This document shows positions 59,387-64,000 of a stretch of DNA of 64,000 nucleotides, one piece after another. This stretch comes from an uncultured Selenomonadales bacterium. Its GTDB lineage: Bacteria > Bacillota > Negativicutes > Selenomonadales > Selenomonadaceae. The first letter of the stretch is position 1. The number at the start of each line of letters is the position of its first letter. Below the pieces are notes generated by a model. The model saw nothing but the letters and a program-made list of their open reading frames with translations, did no database searches and was not told the origin of the DNA. A program made the position numbers and the translations under genes. The stretch lies in NCBI GenBank assembly GCA_900315155.1, contig OMYB01000001.1, positions 62,001 to 126,000 of the forward strand, given 5' to 3'.

Positions 59387-62300
59387 TTATCTTTCGTCTT
59401 TTATCTCATCCAGTTTCACGGACAATATCTTAGAGACGCCCGCGTCCTCGATCGTGACACCGTACATCGTATCGACAGCCTCCATCGTGCCCTTGCGGTG
59501 CGTGACCACGATGAACTGCGTATGTCCCGAAAATTCTTTGAGGAACCTGCCGAAGCGCACGACATTCGCCTCGTCGAGCGGTGCGTCTATCTCATCGAGC
59601 ACGGCAAACGGCGATGGACGGTATTTCAGGAAAGCGAAGAGCAGCGCAATGACGGTCAGTGCACGCTCGCCGCCGGAAAGCGCCGAGAGGTTCTGCCTCT
59701 TCTTTTCCGGCAGCGTCACGAGGATATCGACACCCGACTCGAGCACGTTATCGGGGTCAAGCAGGCGCAGTTCCGCCGTCCCGCCACCGAAGAGACGCAC
59801 AAAGATCGCGCGGAAATACTCCTGGATATCGCGGAACGCAGCCTTGAACTGCTTCGTCATCGCCGCATCCATCTCATCGAGGATCTGCTGGAGGTTCTCC
59901 CTTGCCTCGACAAGGTCTGTGGCCTGTTTCTGCAGGAAATCGTGACGCTGAGAGAGCTCCTCGTACTCCTGTAAGGCATTCGGATTGACGGGACCGAGTT
60001 CATCGATCTTTCGTTTCAGGGAACGCATGCGCCCTTTGATTTCCTCCTCAGGGATATCGAGTGCCTCCTCTGCCGCGCGCTCCGGCGTCAGGCCGAAATC
60101 GTGCAGCAGCGTCTCCGCCTTATCCTGCAGGGAAAGCCGTAGTTTTGTCGCCGTGAGCTCAAGGCTGTGCTTCTGCTCACGGATTTCCTCCTGTTTCTGC
60201 GCTGCCTTCTTTGCCTCCAGCTCGGCCTCGCGCCCGGCAGCCAATTTTGCCATGCGCTTTTCATAGAGCGCGTTGCTCTCCGCCTTGCCGGCATCGAAAG
60301 CGGCCTGCCCTTTCTCGTGCGCGTCGCGGAGTTCCTGCATGCGTTCTTCACTCGTCTCGAGTGTCTGCTGCAGGAGTTCGGCTTCGGCATGGCCATCCCG
60401 CAGAGCCTGTTCGGCCTTCTCGATATCGGAGATGCGGGCGGAAACCCGCTCCCGGCTGTGCCGGACGGTCTGCTCAAGGACAGCATGCTTCAGCTCCGTC
60501 TCATGGATATGCGTGGTAAGGGCATCGGCTTCCTTCTGGATGGCGTCGCGTTTTTCGGCTGCTTCCCGCGCATCCTGTGTCGTCTCGCGCAGATGGATTT
60601 CGAGGGAACCCACAGTGCGGAATACCGTGAGGCGCTTTTTCTGGATTTCCGCAAAGGATGCGCGGCCGGACTCGACATCCTGCCGCAGTTGCTCCAGCTG
60701 CGCTTCACCGGCCTTTACCCGCTCCTCATGGTTTGCCACGGCAACGCGCAGGGCAGCACGCTGCTCCGAAGCCTGCTGCAGGGCAGACAGGCTCTGTGCC
60801 CGTTCCACTTCCAGCGCCTTCTGCCGGCTGGCCATCTCTGCTGCTTCCTTCTCGATGGTTTCCTTTTCCGCAACGAGTGTGCGGAGCTTTTCCTCCAGCG
60901 CATCGATCTCGCCGCGCCGGCTGATGAAGCTTGCCTCATGGCGCCGGCTGCTGCCGCCCTGCAGGGAGCCGCCCGGATTCAGCAGTTCGCCGCCTTTGGT
61001 CACGATGCGCAGGCGGTAGCCATTTGCCTTGGCGATGACCAGGGCATGGTCCAGCGTATCGACAACCAGCGTGCGGGCGAGCAGGAAATCGACGACGATG
61101 CGGTAGTCCGGGTCGCTCGCCGCAATCTCGCTCGCCCATCCGATAACGCCTTCCCCGTGTACCGTCTGCTGCGGGCGGCGCACAACGAGCGTGGAAAGCG
61201 GCAGGAACGTCACGCGCCCCAGGCGCCCCTGCTTCAGATAGGCAATGGCGCCTTTCGCCGTATCGGTATCCTGTGTGACGATGTCCTGCAGGCTGCCGCC
61301 GAGTGCTGTCTCGATGGCCGTAACATACCCCTGCGGCACATGGATGAGCTCGGCCACAGCGCCTGCCACACCGCGCCGCCACGGCTCCTTGCTGCGGAGG
61401 ACGGCACGTGCTGCCTTGCCAAAGCCTTCATACGACTGCTGCATGCGCGTGAGGAATTCCGCCTGCCGTTTTGCATTCTGGATTTCCTGCGCATTGGCGC
61501 TGCGCTTTTTCTCGCTCTCGCGGAGTTTTTCCTGCCCATCCCGGCAGGCACGTTCCGCCTTCTGCTGACGCGTCATCGCTTCGAGAACCGCTTGTTCTGC
61601 CGTCTCGAGTTCCGCGTGCGCCTGCACAGATGCCTCCTGCTGCTTTTTCTGTGCCTGCTCGGCCAGCGACAGAGCCTGCTCCTGCTCCGTCTGCCCGCCG
61701 CTGCCGGCTTCGACATCGCGATCCAGGACGGCCAGTTCCTGTTTCTTCTCCGCCAGCTGCCGGGTCAGTTCCTGCGCCGCCTTTTCCTGCTCTGCCGCAT
61801 CGTTCACGGCCTGCTGCAGCTCTGCCGACAGTTTTTCAAATTTCGTTTTTTCTTCCTTAAAGAGGTCGCTCGCCAGCAGGAGATCCTGCTCCTGCTGTTT
61901 CTGCTCGCGTTCGAGCGCCAGCAGGTCGCGCCGTCCCTCGGCAGCTTCCCGCTCGTGCTGAGCCTTTTCCTCGGCTAATTTCTTCTGGCGGGCATCGCTC
62001 TGCGTGCGGCGTTCTTTCAGCGCCGCCATCTCCCGCCCGGCACGTTCAATCTGTTCGCGCAGAGCTTCGTTCTTCGCAGCCTGTTCCCGCATTGCTGCCT
62101 CGATGTCCGTGACATCCTTCGCCAGGGCGGCTTTCTTTGCCTCTGCATTCGTCACGCGCGCAGCAGCCTCCGCCGCTGCATCCTCCGCCTGCTTTTCGCG
62201 GGCATCGTTCTCCTGCAGTTTAGCACTTTCCTGACCATAGACCTGCGCCAGACTCGTGAGGCGGCACTGATCGTAATCGCTCTGCAATGCCTGCCACCGG

Positions 62301-62935
62301 CGCGTCTTTTCGGCATGCTCCTGCAAAGGATCGAGCTGCTTCTCGATTTCACCGAGGATGTCCTGTACGCGCACGAGGTTATTCTCGGTATCCGTAAGTT
62401 TGCGGACCGATTCCTTCTTGCGATTGCGGTATTTCGTAATGCCCGCCGTCTCCTCAAAGAATCCGCGTCGTTCCTCCGGCCGCGCGTTCAGGATATCATC
62501 GATGCGGTTCTGCCCGATGATGCTCATGCCATCATGACCGATACCGGTATCGGCAAAGAGCTCATAGATATCCTTCAGCCGGCAGCGCGCACGGTTGATG
62601 AAAAACTCGCTCTCACCGCTGCGGTAAAGCCGTCTCGTGATAACCACCTCGCGGAAATCGACGGGCAGCGTGCCATCGTTCTCCATGACGAGGGACACCT
62701 CCGCCACGCCAAGTGCACGGCGGCTCGCCGAACCCGTAAAGATGATATCCTCCGATTTCGTGCCGCGCAGATTGCGTACGTTCTGTTCGCCGAGTACCCA
62801 CCGGATGGCATCGGTGATGTTGCTCTTGCCGGAACCATTCGGCCCGACGATGGCCGTGATGCCCTGGTCAAAATCAATCGTGATCTTATCGGCAAAGGAT
62901 TTGAAGCCATAAGCTTCCAGCCGTTTCAACTGCAT
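59387..62935 (-). CDS. smc: Chromosome segregation protein SMC
   Basis: An 1182-aa SMC: Walker A GPNGSGKSN (31-39) in the N-terminal head, two long coiled-coil arms (about 170-500 and 670-1000) flanking a hinge (about 515-640), then signature LSGGERALT and Walker B FAVLDEIDAPLD in the C-terminal head. It condenses and segregates the chromosome with ScpA/B. ATG 62935 has a GGAAGGA box. The usual upstream neighbour rnc is absent. Confidence 0.98.
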   Translation of the reverse strand: MQLKRLEAYGFKSFADKITIDFDQGITAIVGPNGSGKSNITDAIRWVLGEQNVRNLRGTKSEDIIFTGSASRRALGVAEVSLVMENDGTLPVDFREVVITRRLYRSGESEFFINRARCRLKDIYELFADTGIGHDGMSIIGQNRIDDILNARPEERRGFFEETAGITKYRNRKKESVRKLTDTENNLVRVQDILGEIEKQLDPLQEHAEKTRRWQALQSDYDQCRLTSLAQVYGQESAKLQENDAREKQAEDAAAEAAARVTNAEAKKAALAKDVTDIEAAMREQAAKNEALREQIERAGREMAALKERRTQSDARQKKLAEEKAQHEREAAEGRRDLLALEREQKQQEQDLLLASDLFKEEKTKFEKLSAELQQAVNDAAEQEKAAQELTRQLAEKKQELAVLDRDVEAGSGGQTEQEQALSLAEQAQKKQQEASVQAHAELETAEQAVLEAMTRQQKAERACRDGQEKLRESEKKRSANAQEIQNAKRQAEFLTRMQQSYEGFGKAARAVLRSKEPWRRGVAGAVAELIHVPQGYVTAIETALGGSLQDIVTQDTDTAKGAIAYLKQGRLGRVTFLPLSTLVVRRPQQTVHGEGVIGWASEIAASDPDYRIVVDFLLARTLVVDTLDHALVIAKANGYRLRIVTKGGELLNPGGSLQGGSSRRHEASFISRRGEIDALEEKLRTLVAEKETIEKEAAEMASRQKALEVERAQSLSALQQASEQRAALRVAVANHEERVKAGEAQLEQLRQDVESGRASFAEIQKKRLTVFRTVGSLEIHLRETTQDAREAAEKRDAIQKEADALTTHIHETELKHAVLEQTVRHSRERVSARISDIEKAEQALRDGHAEAELLQQTLETSEERMQELRDAHEKGQAAFDAGKAESNALYEKRMAKLAAGREAELEAKKAAQKQEEIREQKHSLELTATKLRLSLQDKAETLLHDFGLTPERAAEEALDIPEEEIKGRMRSLKRKIDELGPVNPNALQEYEELSQRHDFLQKQATDLVEARENLQQILDEMDAAMTKQFKAAFRDIQEYFRAIFVRLFGGGTAELRLLDPDNVLESGVDILVTLPEKKRQNLSALSGGERALTVIALLFAFLKYRPSPFAVLDEIDAPLDEANVVRFGRFLKEFSGHTQFIVVTHRKGTMEAVDTMYGVTIEDAGVSKILSVKLDEIKDER

Positions 62936-63320
62936 ATGCTATCCTTCCTGTCGGATGTGGATGATGTTATAATCCACCTATTCTACCTCATTTTATCATA
63001 GCTCCGGGTACTTGTGAAGGATAGCCGTCATACCACGCAGCAACTACACGCTGTAAAATTTGGAACAGGATAAGGACTTCGGACATATTTACTCTTATTT
63101 TTTTTTATGATAGAATAACCATGGCGAATATTGATGAGATTGGTTTCCCTTTTTGTGTAAAGGTTTCTAAAAGGATTGCATTTTCCTTTTAGAATCTTTC
63201 AATCCGTCACCCCTATTTGACGGATAAAGGGCGATTCCGTCAAATTTGCTTTCATTTCCCTCCCCTAAGTTATTCAAAGTCTTTCAGTCCCATTCAAAAT
63301 TCTATCAAGAAGGTATCTCT
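62936..63320. other. 385-bp AT-rich intergenic region with inverted repeats
   Basis: Contents: the smc promoter region on the minus side (no clear hexamers); a weak plus-strand promoter candidate TTTACT-17-TAGAAT ending near 63115; a perfect 11-bp inverted repeat 63165-63175 / 63184-63194; and a three-arm element: CCGTCA (63204-63209), ATTTGACGG (63215-63223) and CCGTCAAAT (63237-63245), in which the middle arm can pair with either neighbour. No RNA family was recognised. Confidence 0.6.
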
Positions 63321-64000
63321 ATGAATCTGAAAAAGCCCCTGTTCCATTACGCGGACCGGTGGGGTAAGAACCGCGCGCTGCATGCGATGCAGAACGGCAT
63401 GATCCTCATGCTCCCCTTCATCTGCATCCACGCCATAGCAGCCGCACTTCTTACGCTTCCGTTCGCAGCCTGGCAGTCTCTGCTGCATAACAGCGTGCCG
63501 GGTCTTTACTATGCGCTTGCTGCGCTCTATCAGGCGACGGCAAACTACTTCTCCGTGCTCCTCACGGCTGCAATCAGCTATGGTTTTGCCCGCGAATGGC
63601 ATTTGAAGCCATTCCGGAGCATGCTGCTTTCGCTATCGACCATCGGCACGTTCTGGATTTTTTCCGGACAGCAGCTCCAGTATCTCACGACATCCGGCAT
63701 CTGCACGGCTATCGTTTCCGCCCTGTTCACGAGTGCCATTTATCTGAAGCTTTCCATATGGCAGCCCCTTGCCCGTCATATGCGCCGCCCGCGCTGCCAT
63801 ATCAACACACATCTCTACGATGTCATCTACGCCATCCCGCTCGCCACGGTCGTCTTTATCGCCGCGATTGCGACGCAGATCCTGATCATCACACTCGGAA
63901 ATGGCGTTCTCATCGAGAATCGGATCCTTTCGGCTGTCGGCGGTTTCCTCGCCCTGTTCGACGGCATGCCGCTCGTAGGTCAGGCTGTGTACGCCATGCT
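63321..64000 (+). CDS. Membrane protein with PTS EIIC-like N-terminal domain (cut off by window edge)
   Basis: Translated by hand; open for 226 codons to the window end. It starts MNLKKPLFHYADRWGKN, followed by at least five hydrophobic segments. The early MQNGMILMLPF segment resembles the start of cellobiose/lactose-type PTS EIIC permeases. In Negativicutes and clostridia such domains also occur fused to EAL or other signalling domains, so a sensor protein is as likely as a sugar permease; the missing C-terminus would decide. GAAGG box about 7 bases before the ATG. It is the only gene on the plus strand at this edge. Confidence 0.7.
   Translation, partial: MNLKKPLFHYADRWGKNRALHAMQNGMILMLPFICIHAIAAALLTLPFAAWQSLLHNSVPGLYYALAALYQATANYFSVLLTAAISYGFAREWHLKPFRSMLLSLSTIGTFWIFSGQQLQYLTTSGICTAIVSALFTSAIYLKLSIWQPLARHMRRPRCHINTHLYDVIYAIPLATVVFIAAIATQILIITLGNGVLIENRILSAVGGFLALFDGMPLVGQAVYAM

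Noticed and set aside
63121-63192. 23-codon open frame in the right-edge leader (possible leader peptide)
   Set aside because: No Shine-Dalgarno before the ATG, no run of regulatory codons, and the coding part simply runs through the hairpin arm.

Overview
The window looks like a chromosomal segment of a GC-rich Negativicutes bacterium (Selenomonadaceae-like, for example the Selenomonas/Mitsuokella group). This rests on gene content and order rather than a marker gene: a Bacillus-type pyrBC-carAB-pyrKDFE operon with a PyrR leader, the remA-gmk-rpoZ-coaBC block of Firmicutes, a diderm-compatible DAP pathway enzyme (dapF), pilT/pilC, and an anaerobic pyruvate formate-lyase pair. About 46 of 50 genes lie on the minus strand, which suggests that this is the leading-strand side of one replichore. 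No rRNA, tRNA, IS element, prophage or CRISPR array was seen. Many genes use TTG or GTG starts behind strong Shine-Dalgarno sequences.

Layout. 1-5158: a cut-off AAA+ ATPase (DUF4143 type) whose RBS lies in a large hairpin, a GltD-like FeS/NAD(P) oxidoreductase, and pflB-pflA with a near-consensus promoter. 5275-9553: prfC, a SpoVB/MurJ-like flippase and a lipid kinase. 9782-12241: a plus-strand pair, a ComFB-family protein and a molybdopterin oxidoreductase carrying an in-frame 15-bp tandem repeat. 12350-20922: glgB, a hydrolase, an ABC-F ATPase, a GGDEF-PAS protein, an exported protein of unknown function, pilC and pilT. 21046-28993: truB, ligA, pcrA, a CBS-regulated Mn-pyrophosphatase and a plus-strand TtcA-like protein. 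29063-38933: the de novo pyrimidine operon with a PyrR-type attenuator leader.

38996-52173: xth, lepB and rplS; then one long minus-strand run of dapF, remA, gmk, rpoZ, coaBC, an L,D-transpeptidase, polA, coaE, a lytic transglycosylase and aroC-aroK-aroB. 52226-58441: the phosphate regulon, split into pstS-pstC-pstA and pstB-phoU with a plus-strand PhoR-like sensor kinase between them and no response regulator. Both pst promoters carry TTAACA-like direct repeats at the same distance from the -10. 58445-62935: smc-ftsY. The right edge has a 385-bp AT-rich leader region with competing hairpins in front of a cut-off membrane protein resembling a PTS EIIC domain.

The best-supported regulatory readings are PyrR attenuation of UMP synthesis, Pho control of phosphate uptake, and an RBS-sequestering hairpin at the left edge. 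No wholly new multi-gene system is evident. The least-explained items are the tandem repeat in the molybdoenzyme, the ATPase hairpin and the right-edge leader.
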